Origin: Zestomonas carbonaria
GTDB taxonomy: Bacteria > Pseudomonadota > Gammaproteobacteria > Pseudomonadales > Pseudomonadaceae
Length of the DNA: 48,143 bases
Assembly: GCF_904061905.1 (NCBI RefSeq)
Contig: NZ_CAJFCI010000024.1
Location: 1 to 48,143 of the forward strand
Direction: 5' to 3'
Part shown: positions 8,429-17,518 of the stretch, one piece after another
Numbering within the stretch: position 1 is the stretch's first letter
How the letters are laid out: each line of letters starts with the position of its first letter
Made by a program: the position numbers and the translations under genes
The notes under the pieces: generated by a model
What the model was told of the DNA's origin: nothing
Database searches by the model: none
The model's input: only the letters and a program-made list of their open reading frames with translations

Positions 8429-9610
8429 ATGGCCGGCAAAGCAAGCTTCAACTGGGCAGACCCGCTGCTGCTCGACCAGCAACTGACCGAGGAAGAACGC
8501 ATGGTGCGCGACAGCGCCCAGCAGTACGCCCAGGGCAAGCTGGCGCCGCGCGTGCTGGAAGCCTTCCGCCATGAGAAGACCGACCCGGCGATCTTCCGTG
8601 AGATGGGCGAACTGGGCCTGCTCGGCGCGACCATTCCCAGCGAGTACGGCGGCAGCGGCCTCAACTACGTGTGCTACGGATTGATCGCCCGCGAGGTCGA
8701 ACGCATCGACTCCGGCTACCGCTCGATGATGAGCGTGCAGTCCTCCCTGGTGATGGTGCCGATCCACGAATTCGGCAACGAGGCGACCAAACGGAAGTAC
8801 CTGCCCAAGCTGGCGTCCGGCGAGTTCATCGGCTGCTTTGGCCTGACCGAGCCGAACCACGGCTCCGACCCGGGCTCGATGATCACCCGCGCCCGCAAGG
8901 TCGACGGCGGCTACCGCCTGACCGGCAGCAAGATGTGGATCACCAACAGCCCGATCGCCGACGTGTTCGTGGTCTGGGCCAAGGACGACGCCGGCGAGAT
9001 TCGCGGCTTCGTGCTGGAGAAGGGCTGGGAAGGCCTGTCCGCCCCAGCGATCCACGGCAAGGTCGGCCTGCGCGCGTCGATCACCGGCGAGATCGTCATG
9101 GACAACGTGTTCGTCCCGGAAGAGAACGCCTTCCCCGAGGTGCGCGGCCTGCGCGGTCCGTTCACCTGCCTGAACTCCGCCCGCTACGGCATCTCCTGGG
9201 GCGCGCTGGGCGCCGCCGAGTTCTGCTGGCACACCGCGCGCCAGTACACCCTGGACCGCAAGCAGTTCGGCCGCCCGCTGGCCGCCAACCAGTTGATCCA
9301 GAAGAAGCTGGCCGACATGCAGACCGAGATCACCCTGGCCCTGCAAGGCTGCCTGCGCCTCGGCCGGATGAAGGACGAAGGCACCGCGGCGGTGGAAATC
9401 ACCTCGATCATGAAGCGCAATAGCTGCGGCAAGGCCCTCGACATCGCCCGCCTGGCCCGCGACATGATGGGCGGCAACGGCATCAGCGACGAATTCGGCG
9501 TGGCCCGCCACCTGGTCAACCTGGAGGTGGTGAACACCTACGAGGGCACCCACGACGTGCACGCGCTGATCCTTGGCCGCGCGCAGACCGGGATCCAGGC
9601 ATTCTTTTAA
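8429..9610 (+). CDS. gcdH: Glutaryl-CoA dehydrogenase
   Basis: 393 residues starting [19 protein letters not shown], with CGAGGA upstream of the ATG at 8429. An FAD-dependent acyl-CoA dehydrogenase that oxidises and decarboxylates glutaryl-CoA to crotonyl-CoA and CO2. Motifs: [15 protein letters not shown] (flavin/substrate contact), [39 protein letters not shown], and the catalytic glutamate in [17 protein letters not shown] near the C-terminus. The family-typical Arg is in [10 protein letters not shown]. Followed by gcdG after an 84-bp repeat-filled gap. A longer in-frame ORF reaching 8225 is ignored because the RBS and family length fit 8429. Confidence 0.96.
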   Translation: MAGKASFNWADPLLLDQQLTEEERMVRDSAQQYAQGKLAPRVLEAFRHEKTDPAIFREMGELGLLGATIPSEYGGSGLNYVCYGLIAREVERIDSGYRSMMSVQSSLVMVPIHEFGNEATKRKYLPKLASGEFIGCFGLTEPNHGSDPGSMITRARKVDGGYRLTGSKMWITNSPIADVFVVWAKDDAGEIRGFVLEKGWEGLSAPAIHGKVGLRASITGEIVMDNVFVPEENAFPEVRGLRGPFTCLNSARYGISWGALGAAEFCWHTARQYTLDRKQFGRPLAANQLIQKKLADMQTEITLALQGCLRLGRMKDEGTAAVEITSIMKRNSCGKALDIARLARDMMGGNGISDEFGVARHLVNLEVVNTYEGTHDVHALILGRAQTGIQAFF

Positions 9611-9619
9611 CGGCAGCGA

Positions 9620-9687
9620 CAAGCCGCAAGCTCCAAGCTGCAAGCGAAGGCAGCTCATCTTGCGGCTTGAAGCTTGTAGCTTGAGGC
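9620..9687. repeat. Heptad inverted repeat between gcdH and gcdG
   Basis: The left arm (9620-9645) is a series of 7-base units of the form AAGCNNC (AAGCCGC, AAGCTCC, AAGCTGC). The right arm (9659-9687) is the same series on the other strand (AAGCTAC, AAGCTTC, AAGCCGC). It forms a large imperfect hairpin in the gcdH-gcdG spacer. Such AAGC-heptad elements recur in intergenic DNA of P. aeruginosa relatives. Confidence 0.7.
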
Positions 9688-9694
9688 TAGACGA

Positions 9695-10915
9695 ATGTCG
9701 GCTCTTTCCCATATCCGCGTACTCGACCTGTCCCGCATCCTCGCCGGGCCCTGGGCCGGGCAGATCCTCGCCGACCTCGGCGCCGAGGTGATCAAGGTCG
9801 AGCGCCCCGGCGTCGGCGACGACACCCGGGGCTGGGGCCCGCCGTTCCTCAAGGACGCCGACGGCCGCGACAGCGACGAGGCGGCCTATTACCACGCTGC
9901 CAACCGCAACAAGCAGTCGGTGACCCTCGACTTCACCCAGGCCGAGGGCCAGCGCCTGGTGCGCGAGCTGGCGGCGAAGTCCGACATCCTCATCGAGAAC
10001 TTCAAGGTCGGCGGGCTGGCCGCCTACGGCCTGGACTATGCGTCCCTGAAAGCGGTCAACCCGAGGCTGATCTACTGCTCGATCACCGGCTTCGGGCAGA
10101 CCGGTCCCTATGCCAAGCGCGCCGGCTACGACTTCATGATCCAGGGCCTCGGCGGGCTGATGAGCCTCACCGGCCATCCGGACGGCGAGCCCGGCGGCGG
10201 GCCGATGAAGGTCGGCGTGGCGCTCACCGACATCCTCACCGGGTTGTACTCGTCGGTGGCGATCCTCGCCGCGCTGGCCCACCGCGAGAAAACCGGCGAA
10301 GGCCAGCACATCGACATGGCGCTGCTCGACGTGCAGGTCGCCTGCCTGGCCAACCAGGCGATGAACTACCTGACCACCGGCGTGCCGCCCAAGCGGCTGG
10401 GCAACTCGCACCCGAACATCGTGCCCTACCAGGATTTCCCCACCGCCGACGGCAACATGATCCTGGCGATCGGCAACGACAGCCAGTTCCGCAAGTTCTG
10501 CGAGGTCGCCGGCCTTACGGCTTTGGCCGACGACCCGCGTTTTTCCACCAACGCGTCGCGGGTGGCGAACCGTGCCGAGCTGATCCCGCTGCTGCGCCAG
10601 GCCACGGTGTTCAAGAGCACCGCCGAGTGGATCGCCCTGCTGGAGGCGGCCGGCGTGCCCTGCGGGCCGATCAACAACCTCGCCCAGGTGTTCGAGGACC
10701 CGCAGGTACGGGCGCGCGGCATGCGCCTAGACCTGCCGCACCCGCTGGCCGGCACGGTGCCCCAGGTGGCGAGCCCGCTGCGGCTGTCCGCCAGCCCGGT
10801 GGAATACCGCCACGCCGCGCCGCAACTCGGCGCGCATACCGATGCGGTGCTGGAGCGGTTGCTTGGGCTGGATGCCGCGCGGATTGCGGAGTTGCGCGGG
10901 GCGAGGGTGGTGTGA
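9695..10915 (+). CDS. gcdG: CaiB/BaiF-family CoA transferase, glutarate CoA-transferase
   Basis: 406 residues, MSALSHIRVLDLSRILAGPW, RBS GAGG eight bases before ATG. Class III CoA transferase. Motifs: LADLGAEVIKVERPGVGDDTR, the NRNKQSVTLDF stretch, IYCSITGFGQTGPYAKRAGYD, and the nucleophilic Asp in GVALTDILTGLYS (about residue 177). In this context it activates glutarate to glutaryl-CoA, probably using succinyl-CoA, feeding GcdH. The exact CoA donor is inferred. It should be co-transcribed with gcdH. Confidence 0.93.
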   Translation: MSALSHIRVLDLSRILAGPWAGQILADLGAEVIKVERPGVGDDTRGWGPPFLKDADGRDSDEAAYYHAANRNKQSVTLDFTQAEGQRLVRELAAKSDILIENFKVGGLAAYGLDYASLKAVNPRLIYCSITGFGQTGPYAKRAGYDFMIQGLGGLMSLTGHPDGEPGGGPMKVGVALTDILTGLYSSVAILAALAHREKTGEGQHIDMALLDVQVACLANQAMNYLTTGVPPKRLGNSHPNIVPYQDFPTADGNMILAIGNDSQFRKFCEVAGLTALADDPRFSTNASRVANRAELIPLLRQATVFKSTAEWIALLEAAGVPCGPINNLAQVFEDPQVRARGMRLDLPHPLAGTVPQVASPLRLSASPVEYRHAAPQLGAHTDAVLERLLGLDAARIAELRGARVV

Positions 10916-11013
10916 GGATCGGGGCGGCGTTCTGGTTCAGCCCGCCGAACTCGGTAGAGATCCAGGGCAGGGGAGGTGCCGGTGACTTCCGCCCCTCACC
11001 CCTTAGCCAGAAC

Positions 11014-11925
11014 CTACGCTCGGTCCACCAACGAAGCAGTAAACAGATCGGTGCTCTTCTCCAGCACATCGGCAAGCGCCTGGGCGGCGGTGGACAGCTT
11101 GTGGTCGGCCAGGCGCAGCAGGCCGACGCGGCGTTCGATGGCTGGTTCCACCAGCGTCACGCAGCGGGCGCCGAGCTCTTCCATCTGGCGGATGCACAGG
11201 GTCGGCACCGCGCTGACGCCCAGTCCGTTGGCGACCATGCGCCCGACCGTGACCAACTGGTGGCTCTCGAACGCCACCGGCAGCCGCCCGTGCTGCGTGG
11301 CGACTTTGTCTTCGAGCAGCAGGCGCACCGCCGAGGGGCGTTGCAGGGTAATGAAGCTTTCCTCCAGCAGCTCCGCCCAGCTCACTTGCGCGCGCCCGGC
11401 CAGGGGCGAGTCGGCCGGTACCACGGCGACGAAACGGTCGCTGTAGAAGGGCGTGAAGCACAGGCTGTCCAGGCATTCCGGTTCGAAGGCGATGCCCAGC
11501 TCGACACGGCGTTCGCGGACCATCTCCAGCACCTGCTCGTTGATCACGTCGTGCACCGCCACGTTGACCCGTGGGTGGCGGCTGCGGAACTCCTTGAGCG
11601 CCACCGGCAGGAGGTTGCCGGCGAACGACGGCATGGCGGCGATGGAGACCTTGCCGAGTTGCAGGGTGAAGTGCTGGCGCATCAGCTCTTCGGCGTTGTC
11701 CCAGTCGGCCAGCAGGCGGCGGGCGGCCGGCAGGAGGATCTCGCCCTCCGGGGTCAGGCTGACGCTGCGGGTGGTGCGGATCAGCAGCGGCCCGCCGAGG
11801 GACTCCTCCAGGCTCTTGATCGCCAGGCTCAGCGCCGGTTGCGACAGGTGCAGACGCTCGCAGGCCTGGGCGAAGCTGAGGCTCTGGGCGACGGCGAGGA
11901 AGGCGCGCAGTTGCTTGACGGTCAT
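11014..11925 (-). CDS. LysR-family transcriptional regulator, DhcR-like
   Basis: 303 residues, MTVKQLRAFLAVAQSLSF. The N-terminal HTH (FAQACERLHLSQPALSLAIKSLE) is followed by the inducer-binding domain with IAAMPSFAGNLLP and VVPADSPLAGRAQVSW. In P. aeruginosa a LysR gene (dhcR) sits directly divergent from dhcA-dhcB. Here the same pair is separated by about 2.7 kb holding the EAL gene. The operator-like DNA in front of this gene is repeated in front of dhcA, which supports regulation of that block. The name DhcR is an inference. Confidence 0.85.
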   Translation of the reverse strand: MTVKQLRAFLAVAQSLSFAQACERLHLSQPALSLAIKSLEESLGGPLLIRTTRSVSLTPEGEILLPAARRLLADWDNAEELMRQHFTLQLGKVSIAAMPSFAGNLLPVALKEFRSRHPRVNVAVHDVINEQVLEMVRERRVELGIAFEPECLDSLCFTPFYSDRFVAVVPADSPLAGRAQVSWAELLEESFITLQRPSAVRLLLEDKVATQHGRLPVAFESHQLVTVGRMVANGLGVSAVPTLCIRQMEELGARCVTLVEPAIERRVGLLRLADHKLSTAAQALADVLEKSTDLFTASLVDRA

Positions 11926-11926
11926 C

Positions 11927-11978
11927 GATTTGGGTTTGTGATCAATGCGAAGGGAATGGCAAACCTAACAAATCAATC
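11927..11978. promoter_or_regulatory. LysR-type operator region, copy A
   Basis: Directly upstream of the LysR start. It contains GATTTG (11927-11932), the dyad TGATCA (11939-11944) and CAAACCTAACAAATCAATC (11960-11978). The same ordered elements recur at 14544-14594 upstream of dhcA with nearly identical spacing. Confidence 0.6.
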
Positions 11979-11997
11979 TCCAGCGTAGAAGCCTCCC

Positions 11998-12064
11998 GTA
12001 GGGTGCGCCGCGCGCACCGAAAGATCGGCAGCGCCTTCCTCGCGGTGCGCACGGCGCACCCTAC
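11998..12064. repeat. Large inverted repeat (GTAGGGTGCGC family)
   Basis: The left arm, 22 bases from 11998 (GTAGGGTGCGCCG then CGCGCACCG), pairs with 12043-12064 with one mismatch, leaving a 23-base loop. It sits two bases before the EAL gene stop codon. Intergenic repeats beginning GTAGGGTG occur elsewhere in the window (for example 41840). It may act as a transcription stop or REP-type element. Confidence 0.75.
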
Positions 12065-12066
12065 CT

Positions 12067-14469
12067 TCAATGCCAGGTCGACTGCGCTTCCCAGTCGCGG
12101 AACTGCTCGGCGGGGATCGGCCGGCTGATCTGGTAGCCCTGGGCGATGTCGCAGCCGAGGTCGCCGAGCTGGTTCAGGGTGGCCTGGTCCTCGACGCCTT
12201 CGGCGACCACGGTGAGGTCGAGGTTGTGGGCCAGCTCGATGATGGAGTGGACGATCTTCGCCGAGCCGCTGCTGCGGGTCATGCTGGTGACGAAGGACTG
12301 GTCGATCTTCAGGGCGTCCACCGGCAGCTTTTGCAGGTAGGACAGCGAGGAGTAGCCGGTGCCGAAGTCGTCGATGGTCAGGCGGGTATCCAGTTGCTTG
12401 AGCTGCCTCAGGGTTTCCAGGGCCGCCACCGGGTCTTCCATCAGCGCGCTTTCGGTCAGTTCGAACTCGATCCAGTGCGGCTTGGCGCCCCAGGTGGTGA
12501 AGGAGCCCTGGATGCGGTCGAGCAGCTTCGGGTCGCGCAGGTCGCGGGCCGACAGGTTGACCGAGATCGGTCGCTCGTCGCCTTCCTCGTGCCAGGCGTA
12601 GCGCTGGCCCAGGGCGGTGTCGAGCACCCAGAAGGTCAGTGGGGTGATCAGCCCGGCGCCTTCCGCCAGCTTGATGAAATGGTCGGGCGGCAGCATCCCG
12701 CGCTGCGGATGCTGCCAGCGCACCAGCGCCTCGGTGCCGCACACGGTGTTGCTGGCGATCTGCAGTTTCGGCTGGTAGTAGAGCAGCAGTTCGTTGCGTT
12801 CGATGGCCTGGCGCAGGTCGCCCATCAGGGTCAGGTGCTGGGCGCATTCCTGGTCGAGGTCGCCCTGGAACAACGCGAAGCCGGTATTGCCGCGCCTGGC
12901 CTGCTCCATGGCGCTGCCGGCCCGGCGGATCAGCGCGTCCGGCTCGGTGCCGTGGCCGGGGAACAGCGAGATGCCGATGTTCGCCCGGACATCGACGAGC
13001 AGTCCGGACAGTTCGAAAGGTTGCTGTAGCGCCTGCTGGATCCGCTGGGCCAGCAGCGAGGCCCGTTCGGCGTCGCCGTTGGGCATCAGCACGGCGAATT
13101 CGCACTCGCCCATGCGCGCCACCGGATGGGCATCGCCGAGGGTCTGCGTCAGACGTGCGGCGATCTCCTGTTGCAGGCGGTCGCCTTCGCGGTAGCCGAG
13201 GGTTTCGTTGATCCCCTGGTGACGGCCGATCTCCAGTTGCAACAGGGCCACCGGTCGGCGTTCCTGGCGGGCGGTGAGGATCGCCTCCTCCAGCAGCTCG
13301 CGCAGGCGTACCCGGTTCGGCAGTCCGGTCAGGCCGTCGGTGTAGGCCATGCGGCGGATGGTCGCCTCCGCCTCGGCGGCCCGCGCGCGGACGCGCAGGG
13401 TGGAGAGGCCGAAGCCCAGGTCGTTGGCGGTGGCCATCAGGAGCTCGACCTCCTGGGCGTCGAAGGCTTCGGCCTCGGCCGCCATGATGACCAGCAGGCC
13501 GATCCGCTCGCCTTCGACCCGCAGGGGCAGCACCAGGGCCGCGGCGTAGCCCCGCGCGCGGGATTCCTCTTGCAGCGGCAGCTCCGCATCGCGCAGTACC
13601 AGCGGCTGGCCGCTTTCCAGGATGGCGTCCATCCGGCGGGTGAACTCCAGGCCCTCGGCACTGCCGGTCCAGGCGTTGCCGAGGGCGACGAAGCCGTGGT
13701 CCAGGCCGTGGTGGGCCATCGGCCGGTAGGGCGGCAGGCCGTCCTGGCGGTAGCCGATCCAGGCCAGGCGATAACCGCATTCGTCCACCAGCACCCGGCA
13801 GATTTCCCTGAGCAGGTTCTGTTCCTCGCTGGCGTGGATCACCGCGTGGTTGACCGCCACCCGTGTCGCCAGCACCCGGTTGAGTCCCTGGACCTGCAAT
13901 TCCGCCTGGCGGCGCTTCGCCTCGCCACGCAGGGTCTGGATGCCGAACGCGAGGTCGGCGGCGGCCTCGCTGAGCAGTTCCAGCTCCCGATCGCCGAAGG
14001 CGTCGGGTTCGGCGGCGCAGATGCCGATGGCGCCGAACACCTCGCCTTCCACGCGCAGCGGCAGCGAGAGCACCGAGGCGATGCCGTGCAACTGGGCGTT
14101 TTCCCGCCAGGGGAGCACGCTCGGGTCGGTGAGGATGTCGCGGCTGATGCTCGGCTGGCCGGTGCGGATGGCGGTGCCGGTGGGGCCGTGGCCGCGTTCG
14201 TTGTCCGCCCAGGTCAGCCGCAGGGAGTCCACGTAGTCCCGTCCGAGACCGGCATAGGCCACGGGGGTGACGCTCTTCGCCACGTCGTGCTCGGCGCGGC
14301 CGACCCAGGCCATGCGGTAGCCGGCTTCCTCGACCACCACCCGGCAGATTTCCTGGAACAGGCCCTGTTCATCCTTGGCGCGCAGCAGGGCCCGATTGCT
14401 GCCGCTAAGGGTTCGCAGCGCCCGGTTCAGGTACTCGAGCTCTTCGGGGGAGGCGCAGTGCGTGGCCAT
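12067..14469 (-). CDS. GAF-GAF-GGDEF-EAL protein, probable c-di-GMP phosphodiesterase
   Basis: 800 residues starting MATHCASPEELEYL. The ATG at 14469 has GGAGG eight bases upstream, so I reject the longer start at 14502. Two tandem GAF sensor domains occupy about 30-180 and 205-355; both contain a similar ICRV(V/L)V(E/D)E-GYR-AW segment, suggesting internal duplication. A GGDEF domain (about 375-530) has the motif altered to GECEF, so cyclase activity is doubtful. The EAL domain (about 545-795) keeps EALVRW, NLSARDL, ELTESALMED, DDFGTGYSSL, DALKIDQSF and AEGVED, consistent with active c-di-GMP hydrolysis. No membrane segment; cytosolic. It lies on the LysR strand between two copies of the LysR operator region, so it may be under that regulator. 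Confidence 0.92.
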   Translation of the reverse strand: MATHCASPEELEYLNRALRTLSGSNRALLRAKDEQGLFQEICRVVVEEAGYRMAWVGRAEHDVAKSVTPVAYAGLGRDYVDSLRLTWADNERGHGPTGTAIRTGQPSISRDILTDPSVLPWRENAQLHGIASVLSLPLRVEGEVFGAIGICAAEPDAFGDRELELLSEAAADLAFGIQTLRGEAKRRQAELQVQGLNRVLATRVAVNHAVIHASEEQNLLREICRVLVDECGYRLAWIGYRQDGLPPYRPMAHHGLDHGFVALGNAWTGSAEGLEFTRRMDAILESGQPLVLRDAELPLQEESRARGYAAALVLPLRVEGERIGLLVIMAAEAEAFDAQEVELLMATANDLGFGLSTLRVRARAAEAEATIRRMAYTDGLTGLPNRVRLRELLEEAILTARQERRPVALLQLEIGRHQGINETLGYREGDRLQQEIAARLTQTLGDAHPVARMGECEFAVLMPNGDAERASLLAQRIQQALQQPFELSGLLVDVRANIGISLFPGHGTEPDALIRRAGSAMEQARRGNTGFALFQGDLDQECAQHLTLMGDLRQAIERNELLLYYQPKLQIASNTVCGTEALVRWQHPQRGMLPPDHFIKLAEGAGLITPLTFWVLDTALGQRYAWHEEGDERPISVNLSARDLRDPKLLDRIQGSFTTWGAKPHWIEFELTESALMEDPVAALETLRQLKQLDTRLTIDDFGTGYSSLSYLQKLPVDALKIDQSFVTSMTRSSGSAKIVHSIIELAHNLDLTVVAEGVEDQATLNQLGDLGCDIAQGYQISRPIPAEQFRDWEAQSTWH

Positions 14470-14542
14470 GGAGGGCCTCCGGCGCGAGGGAAGGCCCCTC
14501 AAGTATAGAACCTGGGCTCTTGCCGGCTCCGGTCATCTCCAT

Positions 14543-14594
14543 TGATTTGTTTTCATGATCAGTGGATTGGAAAAACAAACTTAACAAATCAGTC
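14543..14594. promoter_or_regulatory. LysR-type operator region, copy B
   Basis: TGATTTGTT (14543-14551) and AACAAATCA (14583-14591) form a perfect 9-base inverted repeat flanking TGATCA (14556-14561). The run CAAACTTAACAAATCAGTC matches copy A at 11960-11978 at 17 of 19 positions. It lies between the divergent EAL gene and dhcA. Confidence 0.65.
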
Positions 14595-14668
14595 CGGGGC
14601 GGGGATTCTTGCTCGGGCGTCCCGGCAGCCACGGCTGCCGCATCGATAAATACAAGAGGCACAGCAGC

Positions 14669-15367
14669 ATGGCAGGACTCGACAAGCGGGTTGGCAGTTA
14701 CGAAGAGGCCCTTTCCGGGCTCACCGACGGCATGACCGTCCTGGCCGGTGGTTTCGGCCTGTGCGGGATTCCCGAGAACCTCATCGCGGAAATCCGCCGG
14801 CTCGGGGCTCGCGACCTGACGGTGGTGTCCAACAACTGCGGAGTCGACGGTTTCGGCCTCGGCGTGCTGCTGGAAGATCGCCAGATCCGCAAGATGATCG
14901 CTTCCTACGTCGGCGAGAACGCGCTGTTCGAGCAGCAACTGCTCAATGGCGAACTGGAGGTCGAGCTGACCCCGCAGGGCACCCTGGCGGAAAAACTGCG
15001 CGCCGGCGGCGCCGGCATCCCGGCCTTCTACACCGCCACCGGCTACGGCACGCCGGTCGCCGAAGGCAAGGAAGTGCGCGAGTTCAGCGGCCGCAAGTAC
15101 ATCCTCGAAGAGGCCATCACCGGCGACTTCGCCATCGTCAAGGGCTGGAAGGCCGACCACTTCGGCAACGTCATCTACCGCCACACCGCACAGAACTTCA
15201 ACCCGCTGGCCGCCGCCGCCGGGCGCATCACCGTGGTCGAGGTGGAGGAGATCGTCGAGCCGGGCGAGCTGGACCCCACCCAGATCCATACCCCGGGCAT
15301 CTACGTCGACCGCGTCATCCAGGGCCGTTTCGAGAAGCGCATCGAGAAGCGCACCGTCAGCGCCTGA
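14669..15367 (+). CDS. dhcA: 3-ketoacid/dehydrocarnitine CoA-transferase subunit A
   Basis: 232 residues, [18 protein letters not shown], with AAGAGG upstream of the ATG at 14669. Class I CoA-transferase alpha subunit with [25 protein letters not shown], and [21 protein letters not shown]. With subunit B it moves CoA from succinyl-CoA to a 3-ketoacid. In P. aeruginosa the equivalent pair is DhcAB, used on dehydrocarnitine; acetoacetate is also a plausible substrate given the thiolase and AtoE-type transporter that follow. The substrate is therefore not settled by sequence. Confidence 0.92.
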   Translation: MAGLDKRVGSYEEALSGLTDGMTVLAGGFGLCGIPENLIAEIRRLGARDLTVVSNNCGVDGFGLGVLLEDRQIRKMIASYVGENALFEQQLLNGELEVELTPQGTLAEKLRAGGAGIPAFYTATGYGTPVAEGKEVREFSGRKYILEEAITGDFAIVKGWKADHFGNVIYRHTAQNFNPLAAAAGRITVVEVEEIVEPGELDPTQIHTPGIYVDRVIQGRFEKRIEKRTVSA

Positions 15368-15399
15368 TCCGCCAAACGCCAAACAAGAGGTTCCGTGCC

Positions 15400-16056
15400 A
15401 TGGCACTTTCCCGCGAACAGATGGCTCAGCGCGTCGCGCGCGAGCTGCAGGATGGCTACTACGTCAACCTGGGTATCGGCATCCCCACCCTGGTGGCCAA
15501 CTACGTGCCCGAGGGCATGGACGTGATGCTGCAATCGGAAAACGGCCTGCTCGGCATGGGGGCGTTCCCCAGCGAAGCCGAGGTGGACGCCGACATGATC
15601 AACGCCGGCAAGCAGACGGTGACCGCGCGCCGTGGCGCGTCGATCTTCGACTCGGCGCAGTCCTTCGCGATGATCCGCGGCGGCCACGTCGACCTCACCG
15701 TGCTCGGCGCCTTCGAGGTGGACGTCCAGGGCAACATCGCCTCGTGGATGATCCCCGGCAAGCTGGTCAAGGGCATGGGTGGCGCCATGGACCTGGTGGC
15801 CGGCGCCGAGAACATCATCGTCACCATGACCCATGCCTCCAAGGACGGCGAATCCAAGCTGCTGGAGCGCTGCAGCCTGCCGCTGACCGGCGCCGGCTGC
15901 ATCCGCAAGGTGCTCACCGACCTGGCCTACCTGGAGATCGAGGACGGCGCCTTCATCCTCCGCGAACGCGCGCCGGGGGTGAGCGTCGCCGAGATCGCCG
16001 AGAAAACCGCCGGCCGGCTGATCGTTCCGGAGCATGTGCCGGAAATGACGTTCTAA
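15400..16056 (+). CDS. dhcB: 3-ketoacid/dehydrocarnitine CoA-transferase subunit B
   Basis: 218 residues, MALSREQMAQRVARELQDGYY. Class I CoA-transferase beta subunit. LGIGIPTLVANYVP is followed by the catalytic glutamate in QSENGLLGMG (about residue 50). GGHVDLTVLGAFEVDVQGN and MDLVAGAENIIVTMTHASKDG complete the family pattern. It begins 32 bases after dhcA with AAGAGG in the spacer. A strong terminator hairpin follows, so the thiolase gene is at least partly separate in transcription. Confidence 0.94.
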   Translation: MALSREQMAQRVARELQDGYYVNLGIGIPTLVANYVPEGMDVMLQSENGLLGMGAFPSEAEVDADMINAGKQTVTARRGASIFDSAQSFAMIRGGHVDLTVLGAFEVDVQGNIASWMIPGKLVKGMGGAMDLVAGAENIIVTMTHASKDGESKLLERCSLPLTGAGCIRKVLTDLAYLEIEDGAFILRERAPGVSVAEIAEKTAGRLIVPEHVPEMTF

Positions 16057-16071
16057 GATCGGCATTGCCTC

Positions 16072-16110
16072 GCCCCGTCCTCCTCCTACCGTCGGAGGGC
16101 GGGGCCTTTT
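16072..16110 (+). terminator. Terminator after dhcB
   Basis: GCCCCGTCCTCC (16072-16083) pairs with GGAGGGCGGGGC (16094-16105) with one T-G wobble and a 10-base loop, followed by CTTTT. Confidence 0.85.
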
Positions 16111-16235
16111 GCGTTTCCCACAGGGCGGCCATTCGCAGGATGGCCATCTGTCGCAGGCCGGTGGATGTGCACAGCGACATCCACCCCATCGCCAGGCCCG
16201 TGCACTCCAACGTCCCCGGACAAGAGGAACCGAAC

Positions 16236-17358
16236 ATGCAAGAAGTCGTCATCGTCGCCGCCACCCGTACCGCCATCGGCAGCTTCCAGGGCTCGCTGGC
16301 CAACATTCCCGCGCCGGAACTGGGCGCCGCCGTGATCAAGCGCCTGCTGGAGCAGACCGGCCTGGATGGCGCCGAAGTGGACGAGGTGATCCTCGGCCAG
16401 GTGCTCACCGCCGGCTCCGGCCATGACCGTCGGCAAGGTCTGCGGCTCGGGCCTCAAGGCCCTGCACCTGGCCGCCCAGGCGATCCGCTGCGGCGATGCC
16501 GAGGTGATCATCGCCGGCGGCCAGGAGAACATGAGCCTGGCCCCCTACGTCATGCCCGGCGCGCGCACCGGCCTGCGCATGGGCCACGCCAAGCTGATCG
16601 ACACCATGATCCAGGACGGCCTGTGGGATGCCTTCAACGACTACCACATGGGCATCACCGCCGAGAACCTGGTGGAGCAGTACGGCATCAGCCGCGAACA
16701 GCAGGACGCCTTCGCCGCCGCATCCCAGCAGAAGGCGCTGGCCGCCATCGAGGCCGGGCGCTTCGCCGACGAGATCACCCCGATCCTGATCCCGCAGCGC
16801 AAGGGCGATCCGCTCGCCTTCGCCACCGACGAGCAGCCGCGCGCCGGCACCACCGCCGAGTCGCTGGCCAAGCTCAAGCCGGCCTTCAAGAAGGACGGCA
16901 CGGTGACCGCCGGCAACGCCTCGACCCTCAACGATGGCGCCGCCGCGGTGCTGCTGATGAGCGCGACCAAGGCCCAGGTCCTCGGCCTGCCGGTGCTGGC
17001 CAGGATCGCCGGCTACGCCAACGCCGGGGTCGACCCGGCGATCATGGGCATCGCTCCGGTCAGCGCTACCCGTCGCTGCCTGGACAAGGCCGGCTGGAAC
17101 CTCGCCGACCTCGACCTGATCGAAGCCAACGAGGCGTTCGCCGCCCAGGCGCTGTCGGTCGGCAAGGAGCTCGGCTGGGACGCGGCGAAGGTCAACGTCA
17201 ACGGCGGCGCCATCGCCCTCGGCCACCCGATCGGCGCATCCGGCTGCCGCATCCTGGTCAGCCTGCTGCACGAGATGATCAAGCGCGATGCGAAGAAGGG
17301 TCTCGCCACCCTGTGCATCGGCGGCGGCCAGGGCGTGGCCCTGGCCATCGAGCGCTGA
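16236..17358 (+). pseudogene. atoB: Acetyl-CoA acetyltransferase (thiolase), disrupted by internal deletion
   Basis: The first 65 or so codons (MQEVVIVAATRTAIGSFQGS to VLTAGSG) and the rest ([19 protein letters not shown] to [12 protein letters not shown]) are both clear thiolase but in different frames. Between them about 19 residues that all homologues have (QNPARQA..., preceding the catalytic-Cys motif) are missing. The frame change equals a 56-bp loss, and the junction CCGGCCATG looks like recombination between short GGCCA repeats. Read straight on, the upstream frame is out of frame to 17516 and ends just before the AtoE start. The second part keeps the nucleophile Cys (VCGSG), GHPIGASG and CIGGGQG, but a 311-residue product from 16423 would lack the first part of the fold and has no obvious RBS. 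Probably no functional thiolase is made here. Confidence 0.9.
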
Positions 17359-17370
17359 TCCGTCCGGGAA

Positions 17371-17393
17371 TGGCCCGGAGCGCATCCGGGCCA
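17371..17393. repeat. Hairpin after the thiolase gene
   Basis: TGGCCCGGA and TCCGGGCCA form a perfect 9-base stem with a 5-base loop. There is no T-run, so it is more likely an RNA-stabilising or REP-like hairpin than a terminator. Confidence 0.5.
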
Positions 17394-17518
17394 CTCGCTG
17401 CGCGATGCGCACCACGCAAGGGCCGGAAGGGACGCCGGTCGATGCGCATCCCGCGAAAGCTGCCCGGCATGGCCGGGGAGCGAAAAACCTTCGACAACAA
17501 TAATTCCCAGAGGTAGTC

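Noticed and set aside
12070..14508. Two long open frames antisense to the GGDEF-EAL gene
   Set aside because: No RBS and no similarity; the EAL gene carries full catalytic motifs.
14405..15406. Open frame antisense to dhcA
   Set aside because: Overlaps a certain gene over its whole length and has no known domain.
16423..17358. Functional short thiolase from the internal ATG
   Set aside because: No RBS before 16423, and the missing first part of the thiolase fold is essential.
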